This document shows positions 18,679-28,038 of a stretch of 42,006 bases of DNA, piece by piece. This DNA is from an uncultured Bacteroidota bacterium (GTDB lineage: Bacteria; Bacteroidota; Bacteroidia; AKYH767-A; OLB10). A program made the translations under genes and the position numbers. Within the stretch, counting starts at the first letter, position 1. Every line of letters starts with the position of its first letter. Below the pieces are notes generated by a model, which had not been told where the DNA came from, ran no database searches, and saw only the letters and a list, made by a program, of their open reading frames with translations. The stretch lies in the NCBI GenBank assembly GCA_903847585.1, contig CAINEC010000142.1, positions 1-42,006 of the forward strand. Direction: 5' to 3'.

Positions 18679-18906
18679 ATGAAATCGGAATGTACTTTAA
18701 ATGATTTAGTTGATTACTTGTACAATGAAACTCAATTATTAAAAACGGTTGAGGTTCAAAATACGATAGATAACAACGAAGAAATTAATGAAATCTACCA
18801 AGATATGGTAGCTATTTCAAAAGCGCTGGATGATTCTTTAATCGCCCCCGCAGCTTGCGTGAGAGAGAGCATTATGAATTACGCAAGACTTACTGCTCCA
18901 TTTTAA
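18679..18906 (+). CDS. Small acidic protein paired with the sigma factor
   Basis: Unrecognised soluble protein of 75 residues (start at ATG 18679; ATG 18652 adds nine residues). It is acidic and predicted helical, beginning with ECTLNDLVDYLYNETQ and ending with VRESIMNYARLT. There is no membrane span and no HxxxCxxC zinc anti-sigma motif. It follows the sigma gene by 45 bases and is ahead of a terminator, so the two form a bicistronic unit. The pattern of a short LxDYLYNE-type protein after a sigma gene is one I have seen in Bacteroidota; a role in modulating the sigma factor is an inference from position only. Confidence 0.7.
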   Translation: MKSECTLNDLVDYLYNETQLLKTVEVQNTIDNNEEINEIYQDMVAISKALDDSLIAPAACVRESIMNYARLTAPF

Positions 18907-18918
18907 TTGTTAACATTC

Positions 18919-18955
18919 TGAAAGCCGGAAACTGAAAAGTCCGGCTTTCAACTTT
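18919..18955 (+). terminator. Intrinsic terminator after the sigma-factor unit
   Basis: A perfect 11-bp stem TGAAAGCCGGA (18919-18929) pairs with TCCGGCTTTCA (18940-18950) across a 10-base loop and is followed by a short T-rich tract. Confidence 0.88.
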
Positions 18956-18979
18956 TATTCGTTTTTCATAGTATTGCAT

Positions 18980-19633
18980 ATGACTAAGAAGGAACGATAC
19001 ACCTATGTTTTAGATTATTTCAAGAAGAATGTTCCTAACGCTGAAACGGAGCTCACCTACTCTAATCCATATGAATTAATTGTAGCCGTTGTTCTTTCTG
19101 CGCAATGCACTGACAAGCGCGTGAACATGGTGACGCCAGCGTTATTTAAAAAATATCCAGAACCAAAATCCCTTTCCAAAGCTACAGTCGAAGATGTATT
19201 CTCTTTGATAAAATCAATTAGCTACCCAAACAATAAAGCCAAGCATCTAGTTGGACTCGGTCAACTATTAATGTCTAAATTCAAAGGAATTGTTCCTTCA
19301 GAAGTTGAAGATTTAGTTTTATTACCTGGCGTTGGAAGAAAAACAGCTAATGTTGTTGCCTCAGTTGTATTCAACCAGCCGAAAATGGCCGTTGATACGC
19401 ATGTATTCAGAGTGTCTGCAAGAATAGGATTAACAACTAATTCCACAACTCCATTAGAAACAGAAAAACAATTGGTAAAAAACATCCCTGAGGAGTTAAT
19501 ACACATTGCTCACCATTGGTTGATTTTACATGGACGTTATGTATGCACTGCGAAGAACCCAAAGTGCGACATGTGTGAATTAAAATCTGCTTGCAAAAGC
19601 TTTAAAAAACTATCAAAAGCGAGTAGCCATTAA
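18980..19633 (+). CDS. nth: Endonuclease III (DNA glycosylase/AP lyase)
   Basis: Base-excision repair enzyme that removes oxidised pyrimidines and cleaves the abasic site. The start at ATG 18980 gives 217 residues, close to E. coli Nth (211). The helix-hairpin-helix LPGVGRKTANVV carries the catalytic Lys121; Asp139 is in MAVDTHVFRV. The C-terminal [4Fe-4S] motif is complete as C189-x6-C196-x2-C199-x5-C205. The 3' end overlaps the convergent ald gene by 21 bases. Confidence 0.96.
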   Translation: MTKKERYTYVLDYFKKNVPNAETELTYSNPYELIVAVVLSAQCTDKRVNMVTPALFKKYPEPKSLSKATVEDVFSLIKSISYPNNKAKHLVGLGQLLMSKFKGIVPSEVEDLVLLPGVGRKTANVVASVVFNQPKMAVDTHVFRVSARIGLTTNSTTPLETEKQLVKNIPEELIHIAHHWLILHGRYVCTAKNPKCDMCELKSACKSFKKLSKASSH

Positions 19634-20833
19634 TAAATTCAAATCGCGATAAGGCAAACGTGTTATTTCAGAAACATATTTATTAGTCACCATTCCCCTA
19701 TATAAATAAGCAGCATCTCTTACGTGCTTGTCTTTTTCTAATAATGCTTCTACTCCTCCACATTCACCCATACTTAAAATGATAGGTGTAAAAATATTAC
19801 TTAGCGCAAAAGATGCGGTTTTAGCCACACGACTTGCAATATTAGGAACGCAATAATGAATCACTCCAAACTTCTTATATGTTGGATGAGAATGATTAGT
19901 CACTTCTGATGTTTCGAAGCAACCTCCCTGATCAATACTTACATCAATAATTACAGAACCGTTTCTCATTTCAGCAACCATCTCTTCTGTAACGACAACT
20001 GGTGACCTTCCCTCTTTGCTTAAAATAGCACCTATAGCCACATCACAATTTTTAAGTGCATTCAGCAATGCATTCGGAGAAAGTGTAGATGTAGCAACAG
20101 GAAATCCTAGATTACGTTGTAGTCGTCTTAACTTATAACTTGAACTATCAAACACTTTTACATTAGCACCTAAACCTACCGCTACACGGGCTGCATTTTC
20201 TCCTACAGTCCCCGCACCTAAAATGACAACTTCTGTTGGTGGTATCCCTGGAATTCCGCCTAATATTTCTCCCTTCCCCCCAGATGTATTACTCATTAGC
20301 TCCGAAGCAATTAGAATTGATGCACTGCCAACTATCTCGCTCATAGCCTGAATTACAGAGTACACATTCGTTTCATCTTTTAGGTATTCGTAAGCTAAAG
20401 CCGTTATCTTTTTTGATGACATCTTTTGAACATACCCAGCAGATTGCATTCCTATTTGAAGGATAGATAATAAGGTTTGCTTATCCTTAATCATCTCTAG
20501 CTCTTCTAATGTCGGAGGAGCAACTTTCAATACTATATCAGACTCATAGATTTCTTTTGAAGTATACACGATTTTTGCCCCACACTCGCTAAAATCTTTG
20601 TCTTCAAAATTCGCGCTTTTACCTGCGTTTGTCTCTATCAACACCGTATGTCCATTGCTAACTAAAACTGAAACTGAATCAGGAACCAGTGGAATTCTAT
20701 TTTCTTGAAAAGACACTTCACGAGGAATTCCGATTGTTAAACTTTTTTCAAATCTTCCTACTTCAAGTGCGCTTTCTTTAGGCATTACACCACCTTGACT
20801 CGCCAAACTACTTAAACCGTGAATAGTGCTCAT
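19613..20833 (-). CDS. ald: Alanine dehydrogenase
   Basis: NAD-dependent enzyme interconverting L-alanine and pyruvate plus ammonia. The N-terminal catalytic domain has IGIPREVSFQENRIPLVP, with the conserved Arg/Lys substrate region, and the Rossmann fold has VILGAGTVGENAA followed by acidic VFD. A Gly-rich segment (SGGKGEILGGIPGIPPTEV) precedes it. At 406 residues it is about 35 longer than typical Ald owing to an N-terminal extension (MSTIHGLSSLASQGGVMPKE) that I associate with Bacteroidota forms. Its start overlaps tsaE by 4 bases, so it is translated as the last gene of porX-tsaE-ald. Confidence 0.9.
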   Translation of the reverse strand: MSTIHGLSSLASQGGVMPKESALEVGRFEKSLTIGIPREVSFQENRIPLVPDSVSVLVSNGHTVLIETNAGKSANFEDKDFSECGAKIVYTSKEIYESDIVLKVAPPTLEELEMIKDKQTLLSILQIGMQSAGYVQKMSSKKITALAYEYLKDETNVYSVIQAMSEIVGSASILIASELMSNTSGGKGEILGGIPGIPPTEVVILGAGTVGENAARVAVGLGANVKVFDSSSYKLRRLQRNLGFPVATSTLSPNALLNALKNCDVAIGAILSKEGRSPVVVTEEMVAEMRNGSVIIDVSIDQGGCFETSEVTNHSHPTYKKFGVIHYCVPNIASRVAKTASFALSNIFTPIILSMGECGGVEALLEKDKHVRDAAYLYRGMVTNKYVSEITRLPYRDLNLLMATRF

Positions 20834-21255
20834 ATATGCAAATTTATATTTCTGGAGTTGCCATCTCCGCTTATAAAGATAACTCCTTTGGGCAAATTTA
20901 ACAAACCCTCAATCATTTCAGGCCACTCAATTACACAAAGGCTTCCCGAATAAAAATAATCTTCATACCCAATATCGTAAGCCTCTTCAATACTTTTTAT
21001 TCTATAAAAATCAAAATGATAGAAAGAATCTCCTTTGCTATTTTGATATTCATTTACTAGCGAAAATGTTGGACTTTGAACCTCATCTATTACACCCAAG
21101 GCTGCAAAAAAAGACTTGCTGAATGTTGTCTTGCCTGCACCTAAATCACCTTTAATGCATAGAATATCGATGGATTCTTTTTCAAGAATTGATATTACTT
21201 CTGCAGCTATCTCAGGATAATTTTCAATCCCAACGTCAGACCAACTTAATTCCAT
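20830..21255 (-). CDS. tsaE: tRNA t6A biosynthesis ATPase TsaE
   Basis: Small P-loop ATPase that, with TsaB and TsaD, is needed for threonylcarbamoyladenosine at tRNA position 37. Walker A GDLGAGKT occupies residues 36-43. SPTFSLVNEY, FYHFDFYRI and VIEWPE are the family's other conserved blocks. At 141 residues it has normal length. It overlaps porX by one base and ald by four. The product t6A is the substrate of MtaB, encoded 6 kb away in this window. Confidence 0.94.
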   Translation of the reverse strand: MELSWSDVGIENYPEIAAEVISILEKESIDILCIKGDLGAGKTTFSKSFFAALGVIDEVQSPTFSLVNEYQNSKGDSFYHFDFYRIKSIEEAYDIGYEDYFYSGSLCVIEWPEMIEGLLNLPKGVIFISGDGNSRNINLHI

Positions 21256-22808
21256 TATTTACTTTTCAATGTTATTACAGGAATTATCATTTCTTCAGGA
21301 GAAATCCCACCGTGTTGAAATGTATCCCTATAAAAATTAACATAATAATTGTAGTTGTTAGGATAAGCAAAAAACTTATCGCCCTTTATAAAAACATAAG
21401 ACGTACTCATGTTCATTTTCGGCAACATAGCGTCTGCAGGATTTTTAACTTCCATTACATCACGCTTCTCATAATTTAATGACTTACCAACTTTATAGCG
21501 CAAGTTGGTATTTGTGTTTTTATCTCCAACAATTTTTGATGGTTCGTTCACCTTTATTGTTCCATGATCAGTAGCAATAACAACTTTACATGGCTTTTCG
21601 CTCATGCGTTTTAATGCTTCTAATAATGGGGAATGCGTAAACCAGGATTTAGTAATTGAACGATATGCTTTTTCATCTTCTGCTAATTCTCGAATAACTT
21701 GCATATCAGTTCGCGCATGAGACAACATATCAACGAAATTATATACAATCACATTCAATTTGTTTTGATACATATTGGAGATATGATCTACCAATTGTTT
21801 TCCTGCATCAATGTTGGTCACTTTTGTATATGAGAATTTATAATTCTTTTGTACCCTTTTGATGTGATCGGCAAGAAAGTCTTCTTCATGATTATTCTTC
21901 CCACCCTCTTCATCATCATTAACCCACATAGTGGGGAAACGCTTTTCAATATCAGAAGGCATCATACCTGCAAAAATTGCATTACGCGCATATTGCGTTG
22001 CTGTTGGAAGAATACTACAAAAAGTTTCATCTTCCAGGACGGTAAAAAAATCAGCTAGTAAAGGTTGTATTACTTTCCACTGATCATATCTTAAGTTATC
22101 AATAAGGATAAAAAAAACAGGGACATCAGAATTATCTATAACGGGAAAAAGTTTTTTGCGTAGCAAGTGATGCGACATCAATGGTGCTGCGTCATTATTT
22201 TTTAGCCAGTCGATGTAATTATTTTCAATGAATTTACCGAACTGTGCATTTGCTTCCGCCTTTTGCATTTTCAAAATATCATACATGCCCTTATCAGCAG
22301 AATTCTCCAACTCCAATTCCCAAAAAACAATTTTTTTGTATACTTCAACCCACTCTTCCCAATTTAAACGGTCAGAAAGTCGCATTCCGATTTGTCTGAA
22401 TTCCTGTTGATAGTTTTGATTAGTTTTTTCACTAATCAATCTGCGATGCTCTAAGTTTTTTTTAACTGATAGTAATATTTGATTCGGATTAACAGGTTTA
22501 ATTAAGTAATCGGCAATTTTACTTCCGATTGCCTCCTCCATAATTTCTTCTGCTTCGTTTTTGGTAATCATGACCACAGGCACGTCAGGTCGAATATTTT
22601 TTATTCTCAGAAGCGTTTCTAACCCAGAAAGGCCTGGCATATTTTCATCTAGAAAAACGATATCGAAATGATCATTGCTGATTAAATCAAGTGCATCATT
22701 ACCGTTATTCGCAGTTTCAACATGATATCCTTTTTCATTTAAAAAAATGATATGCGGACGCAACAAATCAATTTCGTCGTCAGCCCAGAGAATTTTAACT
22801 TTATCCAT
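21255..22808 (-). CDS. porX: PorX, response regulator with PglZ phosphatase-like domain
   Basis: Two-component regulator that in Porphyromonas and relatives controls T9SS genes together with PorY and SigP. The start at 22808 gives MDKVKILWADDEIDLL and 517 residues; an in-frame ATG nine bases upstream is also possible. The receiver domain has the Asp pair in ADDE, phosphoacceptor Asp54 (VFLDENMPG) and Lys104 in YLIKPVNP. No DNA-binding domain follows. A helical linker leads to an alkaline-phosphatase-superfamily PglZ domain (about 225-517) with metal-site motifs IDNLRYDQ (Asp237), PTATQYARN (Thr269) and ATDHGT. The kinase PorY is not encoded nearby. It is first in the operon with tsaE and ald. 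Confidence 0.93.
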   Translation of the reverse strand: MDKVKILWADDEIDLLRPHIIFLNEKGYHVETANNGNDALDLISNDHFDIVFLDENMPGLSGLETLLRIKNIRPDVPVVMITKNEAEEIMEEAIGSKIADYLIKPVNPNQILLSVKKNLEHRRLISEKTNQNYQQEFRQIGMRLSDRLNWEEWVEVYKKIVFWELELENSADKGMYDILKMQKAEANAQFGKFIENNYIDWLKNNDAAPLMSHHLLRKKLFPVIDNSDVPVFFILIDNLRYDQWKVIQPLLADFFTVLEDETFCSILPTATQYARNAIFAGMMPSDIEKRFPTMWVNDDEEGGKNNHEEDFLADHIKRVQKNYKFSYTKVTNIDAGKQLVDHISNMYQNKLNVIVYNFVDMLSHARTDMQVIRELAEDEKAYRSITKSWFTHSPLLEALKRMSEKPCKVVIATDHGTIKVNEPSKIVGDKNTNTNLRYKVGKSLNYEKRDVMEVKNPADAMLPKMNMSTSYVFIKGDKFFAYPNNYNYYVNFYRDTFQHGGISPEEMIIPVITLKSK

Positions 22809-22822
22809 AGATTTCAATAACG

Positions 22823-22830
22823 CAAAAATA
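22823..22830 (-). promoter_or_regulatory. -7 element for porX (TATTTTTG)
   Basis: Exact TAnnTTTG match on the minus strand, ending 14 bases before ATG 22808. The implied leader is about 10 bases (about 1 base if ATG 22817 is used). No TTG is seen at -33. Confidence 0.35.
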
Positions 22831-22896
22831 CAATCTTTAATATGCTAAACATTACGATATTTGCTTCTTCTTACACAAGTTATCAAGTTCCTACAG

Positions 22897-24132
22897 ATGA
22901 GCATTAATAAAAATAAAATTTTTAATGACCCGGTTTATGGTTTTATTACGTTGCCGAGTGATTTAGTATTTGATATCATTGAACATCCATGGTTTCAGCG
23001 ATTAAGGAGAATTCGCCAATTGGGACTAACCCATATGGTTTATCCGGGTGCTTTGCACACTCGCTTTCATCATGCCTTGGGCGCTTTGCATTTGATGACA
23101 GAGGCTATTGAATCCATCAAGTCAAAAGGACACGAAATAACTAAAGAAGAAGAAACAGGGGCTTATATCGCAATCCTACTTCATGATATCGGACATGGAC
23201 CGTTTTCTCATGCCCTTGAAAATTCTATTGTAACGGGATTGAGTCATGAAACACTCTCGAATTTAATTATGGAGAAGTTAAACAATGAATTCAACGGACA
23301 ACTCTCCATAGCTATTGAAATTTTCAAAAACACCTATAAAAAGAAATTTCTTCATCAATTGGTTTCTAGCCAATTGGACATGGATCGATTAGACTACCTA
23401 AACCGAGATAGCTTTTACACAGGTGTAATGGAAGGCACTATAGGATCACAACGAATTATTAAAATGCTGAATGTTTTTAATGATGAATTAGTGGTAGATG
23501 AAAAAGGCCTTTATTCAATTGAGAAGTTTATCATAGCCCGCCGACTAATGTATTGGCAAGTATACTTGCATAAAACTGTTTTATCAGCAGAAAATATGCT
23601 TGTAAATATTCTAAAACGAGCAAAGGAGTTATATCAAAGTGGAGAAAAACTTTTTACCTCACCAGCATTAGAATATTTTTTAAAAAATAATATTAATGCT
23701 GAAAACATTCAAAACAAAGAAGAATTTCTTAACGTTTTTAGTCAGCTAGACGACTACGATATTTACGGTGCAATTAAAGTTTGGTGCGGGCATTCTGACA
23801 TTGTTTTGTCGACACTTTGCAAAGGAATGATCAATAGAAAACTTTACAAAATCAGCTTGCAGCGTGACGAATTTGATGCAGCAACTTTAAGTGAATTCAA
23901 TTCAAAAATCAGCAATCATTGGGGTATTAAAGAAGAGGATTATCACTACTTTGCATTTACGGGCAACATATCGAATAGCGACTACAACCCACTTGGAGAG
24001 CCAATTAAAATTTTAATGCGTAATCAGCAAGGTGTTATTCTACTAGGCGATAACGAAAAAATGGATGTTGCGATACTCTCAACTCCGGTAAACAAGTATT
24101 TCTTTTGCTATATGCCGGAATTGGCAGTTTAA
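22897..24132 (+). CDS. HD-domain phosphohydrolase
   Basis: Cytoplasmic metal-dependent phosphohydrolase of the dGTPase/SAMHD1-like HD superfamily, 411 residues from ATG 22897 (MSINKNKIFNDPVYG); an upstream ATG at 22861 adds 12 unlikely residues. Metal-binding motifs are H58-H59 in RFHHALGALHL, the HD pair His96-Asp97 in LLHDIGHGPFSH and Asp in LDMDRLDYLNRD. The opening NDPVYGFI and the RLRRIRQLG segment are typical of the family. The nucleotide substrate is unknown. It is divergent from porX, and its stop is 64 bases before lpxD. Confidence 0.9.
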   Translation: MSINKNKIFNDPVYGFITLPSDLVFDIIEHPWFQRLRRIRQLGLTHMVYPGALHTRFHHALGALHLMTEAIESIKSKGHEITKEEETGAYIAILLHDIGHGPFSHALENSIVTGLSHETLSNLIMEKLNNEFNGQLSIAIEIFKNTYKKKFLHQLVSSQLDMDRLDYLNRDSFYTGVMEGTIGSQRIIKMLNVFNDELVVDEKGLYSIEKFIIARRLMYWQVYLHKTVLSAENMLVNILKRAKELYQSGEKLFTSPALEYFLKNNINAENIQNKEEFLNVFSQLDDYDIYGAIKVWCGHSDIVLSTLCKGMINRKLYKISLQRDEFDAATLSEFNSKISNHWGIKEEDYHYFAFTGNISNSDYNPLGEPIKILMRNQQGVILLGDNEKMDVAILSTPVNKYFFCYMPELAV

Positions 24133-24152
24133 ATGAGCAAAATGGAGTCTTT

Positions 24153-24187
24153 TTGAGCCTAACTTGATGTTCAAATTGCTAACTTTG
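24153..24187 (+). promoter_or_regulatory. Promoter for the lpx gene cluster
   Basis: TTG (24153-24155) and TAACTTTG (24180-24187, an exact -7 match) are separated by 24 bases, slightly longer than usual. The -7 element ends 9 bases before the lpxD ATG, implying a leader of about 6 bases. Confidence 0.45.
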
Positions 24188-24196
24188 TGATCCATT

Positions 24197-25234
24197 ATGG
24201 AATTTACAGCCAAACAAATTGCTGAATTACTAAACGGTACCGTTGAAGGTGATCCGGAAGTTAAAGTGTCTCGCCTTTCAAAAATTGAAGAAGGTGCTCC
24301 GGGCTCTTTAACATTCTTAGCAAATCCAGCTTACACTTCTTTTGCATACACAACGAAAGCATCTATACTTATTGCAGGAAATGATTTTCAACCTGAAAAC
24401 GCTATTACTCCAACAATTATCAGAGTAGAAAACGCTTATGCGGGTTTTGCTAAACTATTAGAAGCTTATAATACCATCCAACGAAATAAATCGGGCATAG
24501 AGCCTAATTCATACATTGATGAATCTGCAACTTTAGGTAGCAATATTTACGTGGGAGCATTTGCCTACTTAGGGAAAAATGTAAAGATTGGAGAAAACAC
24601 TAAAATTTATCCGAATTGTTATGTTGGAGACAATTGCATTATTGGGAACTATACAACTCTATTTCCAGGAGTAAAAGTTTACTCTGACTGCGTTATTGGA
24701 AATCATGTAACGTTGCATTCGGGAGTAGTCATTGGTGCTGATGGATTTGGATTTTCACCTAATTCAGAAAATAATTATCAAAAGGTTGCTCAAATAGGAA
24801 ATGTGATCATTGAAGACCATGTTGAAATTGGCGCCAACACAACTATCGATAGAGCAACGTTGGGATCTACGATTATTCACAAGGGAGTAAAACTTGATAA
24901 CCTAATTCAAGTGGCACACAATGTTGAAATAGGAGAAAATACTGTTATCGCATCCCAAACAGGTATTGCAGGCTCAACTAAGATTGGCAAAAACTGTATG
25001 ATAGGTGGCCAGGTTGGAATTAACGGTCATATTATCATTGCTGACGGAACAAAAGTAGCGGGGCAATCCGGTATTACCGCTTCAACAAATGAAAATGAAA
25101 TTCTTCAGGGAACTCCTGCTTTCGGCATCGGCGAATATAAACGCGCATATGTAGTTTTTAAAAGATTACCTGAATTAGAGAAAAAAGTAAATACAATCGA
25201 AAAATCAATTAGCTCACTAGGAAATAACTCATGA
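24197..25234 (+). CDS. lpxD: UDP-3-O-acylglucosamine N-acyltransferase LpxD
   Basis: Third lipid A step: adds the second 3-hydroxyacyl chain to UDP-3-O-acyl-glucosamine. The N-terminal uridine-binding domain (about 1-100) shows [19 protein letters not shown] left-handed beta helix of hexapeptide repeats follows (about 105-315), with [17 protein letters not shown] containing the conserved His, then a C-terminal helix. Length 345 is normal. It overlaps lpxC-fabZ by 4 bases (ATGA), so translation is coupled. A promoter candidate lies directly upstream. Confidence 0.96.
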   Translation: MEFTAKQIAELLNGTVEGDPEVKVSRLSKIEEGAPGSLTFLANPAYTSFAYTTKASILIAGNDFQPENAITPTIIRVENAYAGFAKLLEAYNTIQRNKSGIEPNSYIDESATLGSNIYVGAFAYLGKNVKIGENTKIYPNCYVGDNCIIGNYTTLFPGVKVYSDCVIGNHVTLHSGVVIGADGFGFSPNSENNYQKVAQIGNVIIEDHVEIGANTTIDRATLGSTIIHKGVKLDNLIQVAHNVEIGENTVIASQTGIAGSTKIGKNCMIGGQVGINGHIIIADGTKVAGQSGITASTNENEILQGTPAFGIGEYKRAYVVFKRLPELEKKVNTIEKSISSLGNNS

Positions 25235-26619
25235 GAACCCAGCAAGCAACAATAAAAAAATCTATTTCTGTTTCAGGAGTTGGACTTCATACAGGGGTTT
25301 CTGCAACAATTACATTTCATCCAGCGCCAACAAATCACTGGTTTGTATTTAAACGAATAGATCTTGAAGGCCAACCTTTAATAAAAGTCGATGCGGATAA
25401 TGTTGCTGATACTGCAAGGGGAACAACGCTTCAAGCGAATGGCGCAAAGATTAGCACTACAGAACACGTGCTTGCAGCGTTAATCGGATTGCAAATAGAT
25501 AATGTTCTTATTGAAGTAGATGGACCAGAAGTTCCTATTATGGATGGTAGCTCGAAGCCATTTGTAGATGCCTTAATGGAAGCAGGACTTGAGATACAAG
25601 AAGCGGAAAGAGATATTTTTATTTTAGAAGACATCTTGTCTTATGAAGAACCTAGTCGTAATGTAGAAATGCTTGCCGTACCTAGTCCTGATTACCGCAT
25701 CACCGTTATGGTGGATTACAATAGTCCGGTTTTAGGAACTCAACATGCACAGCTGCATAAGATTGATGAATTTAAAGATAATATTTCTCCTTGCAGAACA
25801 TTTGTTTTTGTTCACGAGTTAGAAATGCTTGTCAAGCATAATCTGATTAAAGGGGGCGATTTAAATAATGCTATTGTAGTTGTTGACAGAGAAATTTCTC
25901 AAGACAAACTTGATGATTTAGCGAAGCTATTAAACAAGCCTAACGTTCAAGTTAAAGAAAAAGGATTTTTAAATAATACAGCACTTCATTTTCAGAATGA
26001 ACCTGCTCGACATAAACTTTTAGACATTATTGGAGACTTGGCCTTGATTGGTCAGCCGATACAAGGACATATATTAGCTGCTCGTCCTGGCCATGCAGCC
26101 AATGTTGAGTTAGCTAAGAAAATCAAAGCACTTATTAAATCTAAAAAAGGATCAGTTAAAAAATATGATTTAAATGCTCCATCACTTTATGATGTGAATC
26201 AGGTTGCATCAATGCTGCCTCATCGTTATCCTTTTTTATTAGTAGATAAAATTATTGAGCTTGGAGAATCACACGTAGTGGGTGTAAAAAATGTCACTAT
26301 GAATGAATGGTTTTTCCAAGGCCATTTTCCCAATAATCCGGTAATGCCAGGCGTATTAATGATTGAAGCCATGGCGCAAACCGGTGGGATTTTGGTGCTA
26401 AGCACCGTTCCTGATCCAGAAAACTATTGGACCTATTTCATGAAAATTACTGAGGCAAGATTCAAACAAAAAGTGATGCCTGGTGATACTTTGGTTTTTC
26501 ACTTAAGTTTAATATCTCCTATCAGAAGAGGTATATGCCATATGAAAGGAGAAGCAATTGTAGGGAATAAAGTTGTAATGGAAGCAGAAATGATGGCTCA
26601 AATTGTAAAGAAAAGTTAA
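25231..26619 (+). CDS. lpxC: LpxC-FabZ fusion: UDP-3-O-acyl-GlcNAc deacetylase / 3-hydroxyacyl-ACP dehydratase
   Basis: Bifunctional 462-residue protein. Residues 1 to about 305 are LpxC, the committed zinc-dependent deacetylase of lipid A synthesis. Its zinc ligands are His79 ([10 protein letters not shown]) and His261/Asp265 (HKLLDIIGD), with catalytic His in [14 protein letters not shown]. Residues from about 312 on are FabZ, the dehydratase of fatty-acid elongation, with catalytic His365 ([11 protein letters not shown]) and Glu379 ([10 protein letters not shown]). The fusion is a known Bacteroidota trait and couples two enzymes that draw on the same 3-hydroxyacyl-ACP pool. It overlaps lpxD by 4 bases and ends 2 bases before lpxA. 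Confidence 0.97.
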   Translation: MRTQQATIKKSISVSGVGLHTGVSATITFHPAPTNHWFVFKRIDLEGQPLIKVDADNVADTARGTTLQANGAKISTTEHVLAALIGLQIDNVLIEVDGPEVPIMDGSSKPFVDALMEAGLEIQEAERDIFILEDILSYEEPSRNVEMLAVPSPDYRITVMVDYNSPVLGTQHAQLHKIDEFKDNISPCRTFVFVHELEMLVKHNLIKGGDLNNAIVVVDREISQDKLDDLAKLLNKPNVQVKEKGFLNNTALHFQNEPARHKLLDIIGDLALIGQPIQGHILAARPGHAANVELAKKIKALIKSKKGSVKKYDLNAPSLYDVNQVASMLPHRYPFLLVDKIIELGESHVVGVKNVTMNEWFFQGHFPNNPVMPGVLMIEAMAQTGGILVLSTVPDPENYWTYFMKITEARFKQKVMPGDTLVFHLSLISPIRRGICHMKGEAIVGNKVVMEAEMMAQIVKKS

Positions 26620-26621
26620 TC

Positions 26622-27407
26622 ATGAGTTACCCAATGACCAACATTCACCCAAATGCTCGTATAGGCAACAACGTTAGTATTAGTCCTTTCACTACTGTTG
26701 AGGCCGATGTTGAGATTGGCGACAACACCTGGATTGGACCTAATGTTACTATTTGTGATGGAGCAAGAATAGGAAGCGATTGCAAAATCTTTCCTGGAGC
26801 AGTAATTTCTGCTGTGCCACAAGACTTGAAATACAAAGGAGAAAAAACACAAACAATAATTGGAAACAATACAACAATTAGAGAATGTGTAACGATAAAT
26901 CGTGGAACCGAGGCATTAGGAAGAACAGAAGTTGGTAGTAACTGTTTGTTGATGGCTTATGTTCATGTAGCACACGATTGCGTTGTAGGAAACAATGTAA
27001 TTCTTGCTAATTCAGTTAACCTTGCGGGACATGTCATCATTGACGACTGGGCGATTCTAGAAGGATATGTTGGAGTATCTCAATTTATAAGAATAGGAAA
27101 ACATAGTTTTATTGCAGGGCAAACGGGAGTGCGTAAAAATGTACCGCCTTATGTTAAAGCGGCAAGAGAGCCACTTTCTTATGCTGGAATAAACAGTGTT
27201 GGATTGAAAAGAAGAGGCTATAGTGATAGTGACATAAACGATATCCAAGAATTTTATAGAGTGCTCTTTTTAAGAGGCCATTCCGTTTCAAATGCGATAG
27301 CCATTATCGAAGAAAATAATAACTCAGATATTATTAAAGATATCATTAGCTTTATTAAAGAAAGCGATAAAGGAATCATCAGGGGATTATCAACTAGCAA
27401 CGAATAA
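26622..27407 (+). CDS. lpxA: Acyl-ACP--UDP-GlcNAc O-acyltransferase LpxA
   Basis: First lipid A enzyme: transfers a 3-hydroxyacyl chain from acyl-carrier protein to UDP-GlcNAc. It has 261 residues with a left-handed beta helix of hexapeptide repeats from TNIHPNARIGNNVSIS onward. The catalytic His region reads MAYVHVAHDCVVGN, and AGQTGVRKNVPPYVKA precedes the C-terminal helical domain. ATG 26622 and ATG 26634 (MTNIHPNA) are both possible starts; the former is 2 bases after lpxC-fabZ. The ABC ATPase gene starts 4 bases after its stop. Confidence 0.95.
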   Translation: MSYPMTNIHPNARIGNNVSISPFTTVEADVEIGDNTWIGPNVTICDGARIGSDCKIFPGAVISAVPQDLKYKGEKTQTIIGNNTTIRECVTINRGTEALGRTEVGSNCLLMAYVHVAHDCVVGNNVILANSVNLAGHVIIDDWAILEGYVGVSQFIRIGKHSFIAGQTGVRKNVPPYVKAAREPLSYAGINSVGLKRRGYSDSDINDIQEFYRVLFLRGHSVSNAIAIIEENNNSDIIKDIISFIKESDKGIIRGLSTSNE

Positions 27408-27411
27408 GCAG

Positions 27412-28038
27412 ATGAAAATCGCCTGTACGGATATCGGTAAAAAGTATCAAGGTCAGTGGATATTTTCAAACATCAATTTTGATTTCGTTGAAAAAAGCAA
27501 AACTGCAATCATTGGATTTAATGGTTCAGGAAAATCAACTTTGTTGAGTATTTTGTCAGGTTACACATCACCAACGAAGGGAGCGATTAAGCATTATATT
27601 GGCCATAGTGAGATTTCAAAAGATGAACTTTTTAATCACCTTTCAATAGGATCACCCTATCTCGATGTTCCGGAGGAACTAAACCCTTTTGAATTAATTA
27701 AAACTTTCAGCTCGTTCAAACCTTTTATTGAAGGCTTGAATGAAATTCAAATTTTAGAACGACTACGATTATCTAAAGAAGCAGAAAAGCCGATTAAATA
27801 TTTTTCATCAGGTATGAAGCAACGATTAAAAATCGGATTAGCAATTCTAGCAGATGCTCCGTTGTTATTACTTGATGAACCTCTATCTAATTTAGACAAA
27901 GAAGGGTCACAATGGTTCGGAGAATTAATGCAACAATACATTAATGATAAAACAGTGATTATTGCTTCCAACAATATCGAGGATGAAATAAAATATTGTA
28001 GTTCGATAATTGATATCAGTAAATACAAAAAAAGCTAG
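27412..28038 (+). CDS. ABC transporter ATP-binding protein
   Basis: Single ABC ATPase domain of 208 residues. Walker A is GFNGSGKS (35-42), the signature is YFSSGMKQRLKIGLAI, and Walker B is PLLLLDEPLSNLDKEG. The domain is short, ends soon after the H-loop region and lacks the usual His there (VIIASNNIEDE), which may lower ATPase activity. No permease is encoded beside it, so its partner and substrate are unknown. It follows lpxA by 4 bases, suggesting co-expression with lipid A genes, but it does not look like LptB (shorter, different C-terminus). The gene converges on the next with a 4-base overlap. Confidence 0.85.
   Translation: MKIACTDIGKKYQGQWIFSNINFDFVEKSKTAIIGFNGSGKSTLLSILSGYTSPTKGAIKHYIGHSEISKDELFNHLSIGSPYLDVPEELNPFELIKTFSSFKPFIEGLNEIQILERLRLSKEAEKPIKYFSSGMKQRLKIGLAILADAPLLLLDEPLSNLDKEGSQWFGELMQQYINDKTVIIASNNIEDEIKYCSSIIDISKYKKS

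Noticed and set aside
25231-26619. LpxC-FabZ fusion as a new domain combination
   Set aside because: The fusion is a well-known trait of Bacteroidota, so it is a lineage marker and not a novelty.
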